NCBI GenBank assembly: GCA_020631735.1
Contig: CM036179.1
Span: 27,829,063 to 27,893,062 of the forward strand
DNA length: 64,000 bases
Source of the DNA: Saccharum officinarum
Taxonomy: Eukaryota; Streptophyta; Magnoliopsida; Poales; Poaceae
Reading direction: 5' to 3'
In this document: piece by piece, positions 42,645-54,900 of the stretch
Numbering within the stretch: the stretch's first letter is position 1
Layout of the letters: each line of letters opens with the position of its first letter
The notes under the pieces: generated by a model
Database searches by the model: none
Told to the model about the DNA's origin: nothing
What the model saw: only the letters and a program-made list of their open reading frames with translations
Translations under genes and position numbers: made by a program

Positions 42645-44967
42645 AGAACCATTGGATCTGCAATTTCAAGAGCAAAGTTGCCTCTCTTGTACAAAAGATG
42701 GAGAAGAGCAATTTTGGAACACAAAGGAGGTAGAGTGCCTCGATGAGCCTATTGGACATTCAATATTCTGTCTGTTCTCCAAATTTTTTTGATATGGAGC
42801 CATGTACTTGAGATAGTGAGTCTCTCTGAGATTTTCTTAGAATATGAAGATTTTCTAACCTTTAAAAATAGATTTTGTTTGTTTTAGCATAAAAACCTTG
42901 GATCTCTTGCTCCCTTTCATTCCATCCCCACTCTTTCCTTAACTCATTCCTTGGCCGGAGGAAGGGCAAAGGGGTCCCAAAGGTGATGGTGTGCGAGGCA
43001 GTAGCAATCCAAAAGGGTGGGAGGACTCCTATCATGCATGGCTTCCCACGGCTATCGCGGTCAATTTTGCACAATGGTGTTGCCACCTTGCTTATGCGAG
43101 CGGAACAAATTCCCTAGTAAGATAAGTGTTTCAATGGCCTAATCCTAGGTTTAGTTATAGTAGGATGGAGTATTTCGGTTGATTATGAAACTAGGAGCAA
43201 AAATGCTTTCACTTTTCTAAGCTAGGGTTTGGGATTTGGATTGTGTAGGTGAGGGGTTGTGATTTTGGTACAATTTGTGTTGTAATGGTGTTCGGCTGTG
43301 GTAATGTAGACAATGGTGACAGAGTTCACAATTGAGGGTGTGGGTCGACGTAAGCATTGGCGGTGGCTTAAGTTTTTTTTAGTTAGATGTTATCTCCAAG
43401 AAGACTATAGTTGTGGTGCCATATAGTAAGATCTCCTTGGGCGAGGACATGGTGTGAGGAAATGTCAAACAAGACCGGTAGATCAGACCAATATCCAAAC
43501 CTAGGGGTGCAAGTGGGCTAGCCCGCGAGGCTGCATACTTGCACCCCTATGCAAACTGAGAATACGAATGACACAAACGTGAACTGTTAGAAGATGAAGA
43601 CACAGTACGGCTCGATGGCACGTGTTTGACGAACATACGTGCATGGAGCGAGGCAATCTCAAAGGATTCGAAGTCGGTGGTGGATACATGGCAACATATC
43701 CCAGCTGGAAATAGGAATCTACTGTATAGTGATATTCTTTTATTTTATTTTTGTTTTGGTTCTTGATTGGTCGTGCATCCAATACAGAAAGAGCGAAGGA
43801 AAGCAGGCTCCAATCCGGATGGTGAGCGAGTGGAAGGCCACTAACTATCTTGATCTCGTAAATTAATGCGCAGGAAGGCCACTAAGACTGTCTTGAGCTA
43901 ATGAGCATGCATATTGCAGTGGATTTGCGTAGAGTAGAGAAAATGTCAACCAGCAGGGGCTGTGCATGTGCAAGGTTATTCGATGAAGACAAGTGGGCTT
44001 GGTGCCCAACCTGAGCAGACAGTTTGCGACAAGGGGTAGTCTGGTGATCGGCAAGTCATGCGGGCGGGGCGGGCCAGATCAGCTAGCATACATAGCGACG
44101 GATCTCACAATTGGCTACAGATCCGCCGGATATTGATATCTGTATCTCATAATATTGAGTATTCGAATTCAAATATGTTATGGATATATTAAATGTTCGG
44201 ATTCAGGCACGAACTATCCATATAAGATTTTGACCCTTTCAGACGGGCGCAGTTTTCATCCCTACTTGCTGGTCATAATAAGGGTTCTAGTGGAGCTTTT
44301 AAGTGAATAAAAAGCTTCATTTTGATATTATCCTTATTTTGGGTCAACAGCACCTATGTGGCTTACTAGTTACAACTCCATATCAATCGATTAACCATTA
44401 GAAACCACATCATTTTCACCAACCTATCAAAACATTTTGTCAGCAACTAAAATATTACTCCACTTGTATATAGAAAGTAAAGGTCCCAGAAATTGTGCAC
44501 AACAATTAATGAGACGGAGGAAATAGCTATTTCTCTTGTCAACAAGATCACACACTGAACTTGAGCACCAAGATCCAAGAAGAAAATCTATGACCTAGTT
44601 CAAATCTAAAACATAAAAGTGGCTAATGGATAATAGCATAGTTGCACAAGAACTGCAGGATCAAATTTTAATATGTAAAGAAATTACTTTGGATGGATAA
44701 GTTTCTTTTCTCAAGAACTGAGAACAAACATGGCAAGCCTGATATTTTGTTCAAACATGTGTTTTAATACATCCGTTTGCTAAGGAAATAGATAGATGTA
44801 TAGGTAATATTTGAAGAACATGAAGTTATATTTTTCACCTTAATACATGCATAAAGCTCTTCGTTGGGTACGAGAAGCAACTTTTGATGATCAGCCTGGT
44901 TACGTATTTTTATATCTGCCTACCTAACATGAATGCATAAAATTCTGGCACATGCAACGCATTTTAA
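42645..44967. other. Intergenic, no gene recognised
   Basis: Apart from the possible hAT-type element at 43502-44264, this stretch holds only short frames without domains. Confidence 0.5.
43502..44264. mobile_element. Possible hAT-type non-autonomous element
   Basis: Starts TAGGGGTGCAAGTGGGC and ends GGGCGCAGTTTTCATCCCTA, roughly inverted ends of the kind seen in grass hAT derivatives. A short inner copy of the end (TTGCACCCCTA near 43540) makes a local hairpin. No 8-bp duplication was found. Confidence 0.3.
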
Positions 44968-45096
44968 GACCCCGTTCATCTGGCTTATAATCCGTCTTTT
45001 TCAGCTTGTTTTTTCAGCCGGAACAATGTTTTTCTTTCACAACAAATCAGCCAACAGTGTTTTTCAGCCGGCTTATCAGCACAGCCGAACGGGGCC
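44968..45096. mobile_element. Short Tourist-like MITE
   Basis: 129 bp with inverted ends GACCCCGTTC and GAACGGGGCC extending into TGGCTTATAA / TTATCAGCACAGCC, and a TAA duplication at 44965-44967 and 45097-45099. Confidence 0.85.
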
Positions 45097-45099
45097 TAA

Positions 45100-45791
45100 G
45101 TTTTATAGCCAATTTATGTAGCTCCAAACTCTCAGTCTGCATTTAGAATTTTATTCCAATTTGTTTCTTGACTGACTAATATTATTTACAAATCAGAACA
45201 AACCAAACTGCTCACCAGCAGATAGTGCCAAGAATGTTTAAATTTTGGGCTTGGACAGATAACCATGGTTACCATCCTTTCAGCCGCTTCAGGCTGAGCT
45301 TGATAAGTTCTCGTTCTAAAACGAAAAAGGTTCTGGTTTTGAAAATATTTGTGAAAGTACATCTTTTTTTACTCAATGACACCTTTTTTTTAAATAGTCT
45401 GGGAACATCAAAGAGCAGAGTTCATGATTTCAACATGTGAATGCCATCTGCAATAAACATAAAATGCTGCTCAAAACAGTAATCACTGCAGCACACATAA
45501 AAAGTAGGCATCACAAGAAACACATAAGAGAAACTCCAAAGTTCTAGACCATATAATGCTTGCACTAGTTTTGCCAACAATATAATGCAGCAGCTAGTTA
45601 ATTAGAGATGCTAAGACTGACAAGTGAGGAAGCAGGTAGCTGCCGTACTCTTTGGGTGGTAACATGATCTGCCAAAAGAATTTCTTCAGCATCCCATGAA
45701 AGGAGTAAACATTGATTCTTCCAAACTGCAACAGATAATTTGTTGCAGCAACACTAGATTCACCATTCTTATGCCTGAATATACTCTTCCT
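45100..45791. other. Spacer and probable 3' UTR of the BAP31-like gene
   Basis: No reading frame with a recognisable domain. The portion next to 45791 is likely transcribed as 3' UTR of the minus-strand gene. Confidence 0.4.
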
Positions 45792-47449
45792 TCAAGAAGA
45801 GCTGGAAAGCCTGAGGTCAATTGACACCAGCTGATCCCGAAGATGCTGATTGTCCTCCAGCAGGCGGTCATATTCAATCAGCAAGCCTTCAGATTGCTTT
45901 TGGATAGTGCGTGCCTTGTCCTCAGCAACATGAACCTCTTCTATCTTTTCTTGGACTTGTAGCTTCATTTTCTTCATCTCCTTGTTCAGAGTGGCAATCT
46001 CTTCCTGGTACTTCTTTGCCTCCTCTGAATTTCCATGTTTTGTTTCCTCCAACATTTTATTATGCTTACGTACAGCCTCTAAGTCCTTCTTGAACACACG
46101 CAAATCTCTGATGTATTGGTGGAGCCGGTCAATCACTAGAGCAAGAAATAAGGAGTACCCTGAAAGAATAGTGCTCTTCTCAGACTTCAACATAGAGCAG
46201 ATAGCATAAATTCAGTGCTGAAACATTTAGCACAATATTTCAAGAGAAAAAGGGTCCATGTGTAAAAAGGATGTGATAGATAAACACATTTGACTCATCG
46301 ACTGGAGTCATATGCATATTAGAAATCTCATTGCAACATACATACAGAATATATCAAAACAAGCAATTCTGACTGCACTCAATGCTGATGCAACAAGTAG
46401 ATAGATGATCACAATATATCAAAACAAGCAATTCTGACTGCACTCAATGCTGATGCAACAAGTAGATAGATGATCACAATATATCAAAACAAGCAATTCT
46501 GACTGCACTCAATGCTGATGCAACAAGTAGATAGATGATCACAGTTCAATTCGATCTCAATATTTTTGTAAAATTTCTAGTGTCCAGGGAAAAGTACACT
46601 AGAATATAATTCAGCTTAATATATGTTAAATAAAGTACCTAACTTTCCCATCACAAACTCTGTGTGCTATATTTTTTTGCACTGTGGAGTGTGGATGGCA
46701 AAGTTGTATAGTTCGGATCAAAATAGTTTCTCATAAGATAAAATTATTAGCTGGACCATACAAATTTTCCATTTACTCACAAACAGATACATCAGAATGT
46801 TCGAAGTTTTAATCCCCCTAAGCAGGGTCAAAGAATGGATGCCCTTTTCTTTTTTAGACCAAAAAGACCTTGGTCCGGTTAATATTTGTAAGCTTAAAAA
46901 CTAGTTACTGCTCGGGTTACCAGCTTACATGAACACAACCGCTCGAACAGCCACCTGAATAAGCAACATAGCAGTACACCCCCACCAACCAGTTTGCCCA
47001 GACTATTCATCACACTCAGATCTCACCAAACCCCTACCCAAGCACGCGATAAACAGGGAATCTAGTCCAATCAGAAAATGGGGATAGAGGAGCACGCATA
47101 GGCAAGGCGTACTGAACATGATCGAGTTGGCTGATGCGCGTTACCAAGACCTACCCATGAGGCACGCCTCCAGGAGGTGACGCGAGAAGAGCACCTGGTC
47201 GGTGGGCGTGGGCCCGCCGCCGGAGTCGGAGTCGCTCGCGCTGCCGCTGATCTGAGCCATGCTGTAGAGCGTTGAAGCGAGCAGCGCTAGGACGACGCCC
47301 GCGACCGTCTTGACGACGATGGGCGCGTGGCGGCCGCGCTTGAGCCGGTCGACCACTAGCACGGCCAGCTTCCGCAGCGGCGTCTTGAAGAGCAGCGCCG
47401 CCGTCAGGGACGCCTCCGCCACCAGCACGGCGAACAGCAGCTGGATCAT
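45792..47449 (-). CDS. BAP31-like ER membrane protein
   Basis: Two exons, 47449-47155 and 46159-45792, join at a split Gly codon (ATGG/GTAGG ... TTTCAG/GGTAC) to give 220 residues, the usual size for plant B-cell receptor-associated protein 31-like proteins. It starts MIQLLFAVLV. Membrane segments at about 3-21, 44-64 and 97-113 are followed by a long charged coiled coil (about 115-205, EEIATLNKEMKKMKLQVQEK). Conserved blocks are FKTPLRKL, RGR..IVVKTVAG, PTDQVL and SLFLALVIDRLHQYIR. BAP31 proteins are ER sorting chaperones for membrane proteins; the plant members are little characterised. The C-terminus is LSSSS rather than a KKXX retrieval signal. The 1-kb intron contains a perfect triple 65-bp repeat. 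Confidence 0.92.
46348..46542. repeat. Three perfect 65-bp tandem repeats in the BAP31-like intron
   Basis: The unit begins AATATATCAAAACAAGCAAT and ends GATAGATGATCAC. Three copies appear identical, which implies recent expansion or an assembly effect. Confidence 0.97.
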
Positions 47450-47805
47450 CGCCGCTTGTCTGGAGCTGCTGATTGGATTCTGGATTCAGACTGTGATGGG
47501 AGATGAGGAGCCGTTTTGGAGCGGGGGTGGTGGTGGGGTTCTCCGTGCTCGCGTGTTGCGGTTTGGGGAAAGAAGCCGAGGAGGCGCGTACGGTAATTTC
47601 TTTATTTTCAGTCCACTCCATTTCAGATCTAAGGTCAAAGAGAAATAGTTTCAAAAAAGAAAAAAAAGGTCAAAGAGAAATTGGAATGGCTGGCAAGTGA
47701 TTTAAACTAAATCAATTTTTTATTTGGCTAACCATGAAATATGTTGCTTCCAAAAAAATCAAATCGTTGTTTTCTTTTTGAAATCAGAATTCAAATAATG
47801 ACATA

Positions 47806-48040
47806 CTCCATCCGTCCCTAAATAATTGTCGTTGTTGGTGTGCGTGCCGCATATTTGACTCAATTTATAGAAAATCCGTGTAATATTTATATCTCTAAAT
47901 AAATTTATTAAAAAACTAGATTCAAAAATCTTTCTAATGATACTAATTATGTATCATAAATATTAATATTTTTTAATATATATTTAATCAAAGTTGTTTC
48001 TTAGGAAACGAAAACGATAGATATTTAGGGACAGATAGAG
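47806..48040. mobile_element. Stowaway MITE
   Basis: Ends CTCCATCCGTCCC and GGGACAGATAGAG form the Stowaway (Tc1/Mariner) terminal repeat, flanked by TA at 47804-47805 and 48041-48042. 235 bp, AT-rich. Confidence 0.88.
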
Positions 48041-48199
48041 TATGCATACATCTTCTCTCTTCCTAGAGCTCCCTAGCAAAGCAGCAGGAGTGTATATTTA
48101 AGCGCATAACAAAATCCACATATTTAGAAATGTCAAAGCGTCCTATAGTTTAAAATGGAGCAACTTACCATTGTGAATCATAGTAAAGGCATGGATTCT

Positions 48200-48372
48200 C
48201 ATATACATGTATACTGACCCTATAAATATACATACATATATCATATATCTATGAGCCTGACCCCTATAAACATACATACATACATACATACATACATACA
48301 TACACCTTTATCTCTATGAGTGTGACCCCCTATAAATATACATATATATGTACACCTTATCTCTATGAGCCT
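48200..48372. repeat. Degenerate 60-bp tandem repeat with (CATA)n core
   Basis: Three imperfect units of the form TGACCCCTATAAA...CATA...TATCTCTATGAG, the middle one expanded by a (CATA)n run at 48271-48304. Confidence 0.75.
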
Positions 48373-48716
48373 TCGAAACATTGAGGCCGAACGTATCGAC
48401 GTGCATATCGACTACCACCGAAAGAACAATATTTACCACTGAAAGAACAATATTGTTAAATTCTAGAATAAATTTAGAATATATGAACACCTACATTAAA
48501 AAAAAACTTTAAGCTCGTAGCTCTCTAGCAATACATGCGCCTCGCTTTTTAAGCTCTCACACATGCCTTCTCTTGTAACCTATCCCTACACAAAGAGGAT
48601 GTCTCTCTTGCCTCACTCTACACATAACAAACATCTCTCCTAATACACCACAATCTTTATAGAAAAACGTATCCATGAATATGTATTCTGTTAATCTTTG
48701 CTTTAGTTTTTCTCTA

Positions 48717-48946
48717 CTCCCTCTGTCCAAAAAAAAATAATTTTTATTTCCCGATAAGTCAAGCAACTTTAAATTTAATTGAATTTATACAAAAAAATTA
48801 CTAACTTTTATGATACCGGATAAGTACCATTACATTGATTATAAAATATATTTTTATAGTAAATCATACTAGAGACAGAAATGTTAATTTTTTTTCTTAG
48901 AAACTCGATCAAACATATAATTGTTTTTTAAGGAATCTAGAGGGAG
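48717..48946. mobile_element. Stowaway-like MITE, right end decayed
   Basis: The left end TACTCCCTCTGTCC is canonical with its TA. The right end, CTAGAGGGAGCGAG, matches only in part and lacks the TA. About 230 bp, AT-rich. Confidence 0.65.
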
Positions 48947-49319
48947 CGAGCTCCTACAATTGATGAATATATTAAAACAAAAAAGGAAGACAAATACATG
49001 GTACAATTCAGGAAACAAAGAAAGAAACCATCTAAAAAAAAGAAACAAAGAAAATCAAAAGAAGTCAACAAGTTGCACCAGATTTTGTGTCCACTAATCG
49101 AAAAGCAGCGCAAGACTTGACTTAGAATCTCTGAGATAACAACATAAGTTCCTTGAAGAAGAGGTTTCATAAGGCTGTTAAACTGGGTTGAATTTTCTTG
49201 CTGTCCAAATCACTCAACATAAGAGCATAACTACTGCCATAAAGAATTGAGACTAATCTTGTCCTTGAGGTAGTATGTGATTTCAACGAAGTTCCCATTC
49301 AAAGGGATGTCTAAGTTAA
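48947..49319. other. No gene recognised between MITE and LTR
   Basis: AT-rich, with an A-rich run near 48980-49060. No domain or splice chain seen. Confidence 0.4.
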
Positions 49320-52248
49320 TGTAACACCCAAAAATCTTAGAAGTTTGAATTAGATGAAATTTGAAGTTAAAAGAGATTTAGTTATGAGTTTAAATAATTT
49401 AGATGATATTTAATGGGGATTAAAATTTAAAATATTAGGTGACATATTGGTGATGCATTCATGCTGTTGCATTTATTCTATTGTGTGGTGTGGTTTTGGT
49501 TTTTATTTGATTTGGATTCAAAATCTATTTTTAAATGGTTTTGGAAACAAATTTAATTGAGAAAAGAAAAGAAAAAAAAGAAACTTACCTGTTGCCGCGG
49601 CCTGGAGGCCTGCCCAAGTCGGCATGTCCCTCCTTTCTCTCTTTCGCTGGTGGGCCGACGGAGCCGAGCTGTTTCTCCCTTTCTCTCCCGCGCTCGCGTG
49701 GGCCGGCCCAGGAAGCTGCTGCCGCCGCGCGCCTTCCGTCCTTGCGTCGCTGACGAGCGGGTCCCGTCTGTCAGCCGCGCCTTCTTCCTCTTGCCGTGGC
49801 CGAGTCGGAGACCGACGCTGCCTCCAACCAAATCAATCGAGAATCTCGAGACTTCCTAACCGAAAACGTCATACTAGGTCTATAAATGTGTAGCCGTGTG
49901 TCCCCTCTTTCTTTTTTCCATCTAAAATCCGAGCCAAATCGCTTGAAACCGAGCCTAGTAGGTTTGAAACCCTAGGGAGTAACTGTTGATTGTTGTTAGG
50001 GCTTGCGGGTGGATTTGAGTCCTTCTTCTTCGTTTTGGTGAGCTCGCCATCTCCTTCTCTCCCTCCCCATGCTTTTCTTTTGAACTGTAGTACTTTGAAT
50101 CACGAGTTTTAGAAGCTTCCGCGAGCCGGTAATGGCGCCACCGCCTTCCCGAGCCGCATCCCGTCCTTGAGCCGTCATAGCCTTCCTAAACAGCGTAGAT
50201 GTGTTCGCGTTGCCCTTCTCGACCGTTTGGTGTTGGTTGCGGGTTGTTTGGTGGTCGGAAATGGTGGAGCCGGAGCTCTCCGGCGAGCCATAGAGGCCGG
50301 CATGGCGGCCACCGGCCGGCGCTGGCGAAGAAGACGTCTCTCTCTCTCTCTCTCTCTCGCCTGAAACGTTACTAGCCGTCCGTTTGATGATCGACGGATG
50401 AGATTATAAGATACCCCTTCGCGGGGTAAAATTTATAAAGAGCCCATGTGTTTTCGTGAAATATAACCCGCAGTCCTTAGCGTCATTTAGGAGATACGCT
50501 TCTTTGTTCTGAAAACGTATTTCTTCTCGGTAAATCAAAAATATGTTTTCTAGTATTTACAGTTTTGCCACTAAAATTATTTTGATCATAAAATCATCGT
50601 TTTAACTCTGATTTGACCCGTTCAAGTTGCGTTAGGTTCGTATTTGCAAGCTCTACATGTTAGTGTAGCTGTATAGTAGGTTTGAGAAATTTAATTTTCG
50701 AGTTTATATTAAAGTAATTATTTATCTAAAGGAAATCTTAAAAAATTCATAACTTTCACGTTTTAAATCCGAATTTCGTGATCTTTACGTCTGTGTGATC
50801 GTAGTAACGTGTAGAAGAGTTTTATAAACTTTTCATACGGTTTTGCTACTATTGGTGTACTGTTCTAACTATGTTTATTTGTTTGCTTCGTGTATGATTG
50901 CTCGGATGATTGTGTGTTGATGTTTGGTGATCGAGTATAGACGGTGAGCAGTTTCTTGACGATCCGGAGTATTACTTTGAGCCAGATCAGCAGTGTCATC
51001 AGGAAAGCGTTGATCAAGGCAAGTATAACATGAGACCATCCTTATTATCCTATTCACTGAAATTATCATACATATGCATGTGTCTTCCTTGACAACCGTA
51101 GAGATTATAACTTAGCTATTGATATCCTATTTCCTTGACACCTATGGGTTATGCATATGGGTAGCTATTGCTAGTGCTTAAATATGAACAATGATCTTGA
51201 AATTTGATTAATGGATTAAGCAACCAACCATTAAGATAATTTTATTACTGTTGAAAAGGGGGCTAGAGCAAAGGGTTATATTGTTGCTCTGGTTTCTCTC
51301 CATAAGGACTTATCTGTACGTGATCATCCGGGACATATAGTACAGCTGTGAGGGCTATATGGCTCTAGCTCTAGTTGTTTAAAGGACCTTTTCTAGCTTG
51401 TTAGTGGTTACCTTAAATGGCGTAAGAATAGCTTGACACGTTGGGTGTAGGACAACCTCTAGTCTATGAGTATAGCCGAGAAGAAATTGTGCCATTTAAA
51501 AAGGGGTTCCTATATCTGCCTGCCGAGTGAATCTAATGGCCCTAACTTGTTAGACGAACTTTTAAATGGTTTTATATGGTTTCCAATGTTTTGGGCCTTG
51601 CAAACCCACGCATTTGGAAGACATGACTCACAGTGAAAGTGTACACCTCTGCGCAGAGTTTAAAACTGGTATACTAGCCGTGCCCACGGATACGGACGGC
51701 CTTGGAACATCTACAGATAGTTGATCACCATTGTTATATCATGCTTAATTACTGTTGTTATTATTATAATCATGTTAATGCTATTCATTATCTTTATTAC
51801 AATTGATCATTGATTCATTAATGGGAAGTGGAATATCTTGATGCTACTCAACCACTAAATATATGATGAATAAAAGCTAACTGCAGTAAAACAGTGTCTA
51901 GCCTTTTTGAGCCTCATGAACCCTACGTTATACTTGTGGAGTTCGACATGGACTCACTCTTGCTATTTCCACCATAACAAATGAAGAATATGAAGATGAT
52001 TATCGAAATGAGTACTAGTCTTGGTGTCAACCAGTCAACCGTGTCCCTGTGTTTGGAGTTTCCGCTGGAGATCTACTATTAGTTGCTACAATTTATTGTA
52101 TAAGACTATGTGTTAAATATTTATTTCGCTATGTAATAATCACTGTGATGATACTATGTAATTTGTCTACTTATGTGTGCGACCGTTTCCTAGGGCGCAC
52201 ATAAGTCTTTTATACATCCTATTTTTGTGCTTAAAAATGGGTGTGACA
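49320..52248 (+). mobile_element. 5' LTR of a second gypsy family
   Basis: Starts TGTAACACCC and ends GGGTGTGACA, followed after three bases by a primer-binding site. It is 2.9 kb and a different family from the LTRs at 7609 and 57696, though it opens with a similar TGTAACACC. It contains a GC-rich block (49600-50350) and a (CT)n run near 50335-50360. Confidence 0.85.
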
Positions 52249-52251
52249 GAT

Positions 52252-52262
52252 TGGTATCAGAG
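52252..52262 (+). other. Primer-binding site (initiator tRNA-Met)
   Basis: TGGTATCAGAG, complementary to the 3' end of initiator tRNA-Met, three bases after the LTR. It sets orientation and the LTR boundary. Confidence 0.92.
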
Positions 52263-52438
52263 TTGTGTTGACTGTAGGACGCAAGCCTAGTTAGAATGGT
52301 TGTCATTAGTATCTATGCTTCACCTATTTCATGCTTAATTCTTTCACCTTGATAATTGCTAAATTTTTATGCTTTCTCTATTTTATTCTATTGTGAAAAC
52401 ATATTGATTCTATCTAATCTATGTCAAAATTCTCGTAG

Positions 52439-53143
52439 ATGCCTCCTCATCCTCGCATGTCCGTTGCTCAGTACGTTGGTCGCTTCAAACCCCAGGAACC
52501 CCATGTTGATGGTGACCAAGAGATATCGGATGCTAAATCAAGAGTAGGAGACACTTCAATAGAGAATTCAGTCATGGGATGGACCACGAAGCTTCACATC
52601 ATGGTTCCTAAAGCTGATGTTTTCTTTCATGACATGCTGACAAGAACTTTGGATAATTATTACTACGATTGGGAAGCTATGTTAGAGTATCGCTGCAAGG
52701 AGTACAGTCATCCATTGGTGGATTCTTACTGGGAGACTGAGCTATGGGTCAAGACAATGGATCCTACCACTAAGGAGTCTAAGGTGGAGTCAAAATTCAT
52801 CACTCAAGTGAGTCGGGCAACTGTAGAAACAAGCATGGAAGATGTCGCCTACAATGCGTTTGTCTACTACCATGGTCTTCGCTCGGACAAGACGTTGCAG
52901 GGTGCACTCCGGCATTTTCCCTGTCTCTTACATGACAAGGGTGTTTAGACCGTGCCGCTCGCTGATGATTCATCCTTGACTTTACAAGCCATAGTGGGAC
53001 TAGTTCGTGAGTTGGCTCTTCATGAGGGGGATTTGAAGGATGAGTTGCTAAAGGAAAAGAAACTTAAAGAACAAGCTTATAAGGAGATCGATGAACTATG
53101 GGCTGAGCTAGGCCGTCCCAAGATTTATGAGAAGCTCAATTAA
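52439..53143 (+). pseudogene. Extra ORF between primer-binding site and gag
   Basis: The ATG at 52439 directly follows an acceptor-like TCTCGTAG. 169 codons (52439-52945) lead to a TAG, after which the same frame continues open to 53143, about 234 codons with one interrupting stop. It contains MSVAQYVGRF, TTKLHIMVPKADVFFHDMLT and a final Glu/Lys-rich coiled-coil stretch (KDELLKEKKLKEQAYKEIDE). It does not look like gag, which starts later at 53843. Extra ORFs ahead of gag are known in some plant gypsy lineages. Related proteins seem common in grass genomes, but I cannot name a function. Confidence 0.65.
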
Positions 53144-53842
53144 AATTAGGGAATCCCTATGTAATAGAAACGATATTAGTTTGCGAGTTAATTTAAATTT
53201 GATAATGTCGAGTATTAGTATGTGGTGTGAACAATTGTGTGCTTGATGAATTGTTATTATGATAATGTGTGATTTGGATCTTTGTAATGAGTGCTGGAGC
53301 TTTATGGACGTGTCTACAAGTTCCATAGTTAAGAATATTAAGTTTGATCATGAATATTAAGTTGGGATCGGGATAAACTTGTTTATGTCTTTTGCTGATT
53401 TCTGGATCAGTCTGGGATGTTTCGGGAATAACTCAAAATCTGTTCGTGAGGAATTTATGAAATTTTACTGGGAATAATTAGGCTTCTGTATCTTTCCAAC
53501 CCCATAAGAATCATAGTTTTATCAATTATGAGCTAAGAGATATACCTGTTCTAAGTTGGGGTCACTGCGCAGTCTGAAATTCTGAAACAGTTTCGGTTAA
53601 GCTCAGTTTTTGACTAATTTATTGACAGAATCTAGAAAACTATTATTAATAAAAGTTGTATATAAATTCATATGCTTTCCAACCATATAAAGATCACCTT
53701 AATTGGATTTCTGTAACTCGAGATATGGCAGTTTTACTGAGTTGCTGAAATTAGAATTCGCCCAAAGAATTCAGATTTACTTATCGATGGTATACACCAT
53801 CTAGGATAATACTGAGTTTCGTCTTTGGTGCTTTGAAAACAG

Positions 53843-54900
53843 ATGGCAACCAGAGGCCGTGGCAAAGGTCGTGGAGGTGCTAACCCACCCATTACTATGG
53901 AAGAACTTATGAATACACAGAATCGGATGATGCAGATGTTCATGCAGCACCTGCAGAACAACCCCCTGCAGGAGGACTGCCACCTGTTCATGTGACAGAC
54001 AAGCGTGGTGAATTTTTGAAGGGACATCCTCCAGTATTCTCTTATGCTGCTGATCCATTGGAGGTGGATGATTGGGTGCGAGCGGTGGAGAAACAGTTGA
54101 ATATCGCCCAATATAATGATCTGGAAAAAGTGTTATATGCATCTGGTCAGTTACAGGGATAGCTCAGACTTGGTGGGAGTCGTATCAAGTTGCACGTCCT
54201 GACAATGCTCCTCCTGTCACTTGAAATGAATTTGTTAGAGATTTTAGAGCTCGCCATATTCCTGAAGGTGTAATTGAGCTGAAGCAGGAAGAATTCAGAA
54301 ATCTCAGGATGGGATAGATGAGTGTCAGTGAGTATCATGACAAGTTCTCGCAGTTGGCTCGCTATGCTCCCAATGAAATAAGGGAAGATGCAGATAAGCA
54401 GCGTCTCTTTCTCAAGGAAATTTATTATGATCTTCGTTTGCAGCTGAAGGGTAATAATTATGCCAGTTTTCAGGAACTTGTGAATAAGGCTATTGTGCTG
54501 GACAATGAACGTCAAGAGATGGACAGGAAAAGGAAGATGAAAGGACAAGATGTTGGGAATAATATTCGCCAATGTACAAATTCTCAGCATGGGTTTCATT
54601 CGAAATTCCAAGGGCCAGTCAGTCAGTGGAACCGTAATTCAAATCAACAGTGGTCTTAGAATAGGCAGAGTAATCAGTTTTAGCAACGATCCCAGTATCA
54701 GCAAAACAGACAGTTCCAACAGCAGAGTGGTAAGCAAACTCTACACTAGGGTAATTCCAACTCTACCCCAATGAAGACCAGTGCCCCTAGTACCCCTAAT
54801 CTGTGTTATCGCTGTGGAGAGCCTGGACACTATGCTTATCATTGTCCCAAGAAGCAGAATCAGCAGACACCGCAGGGGCAAAGGTCATCCAATACTGGAA
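53843..54900 (+). pseudogene. Gag of the second gypsy element, broken
   Basis: Starts MATRGRGKGRGG just after an acceptor-like AAAACAG. A frameshift lies near 53970 and stops occur near 54160, 54223 and 54315. The retrotransposon gag core (SVSEYHDKFSQLARYAP near 54320) and the CCHC knuckle CYRCGEPGHYAYHC (54804-54845) are recognisable. It would form the particle shell in an intact element. Confidence 0.88.

Noticed and set aside
46348..46542. CRISPR-like direct repeats
   Set aside because: The units are contiguous without spacers and lie in a plant intron; this is an ordinary minisatellite.
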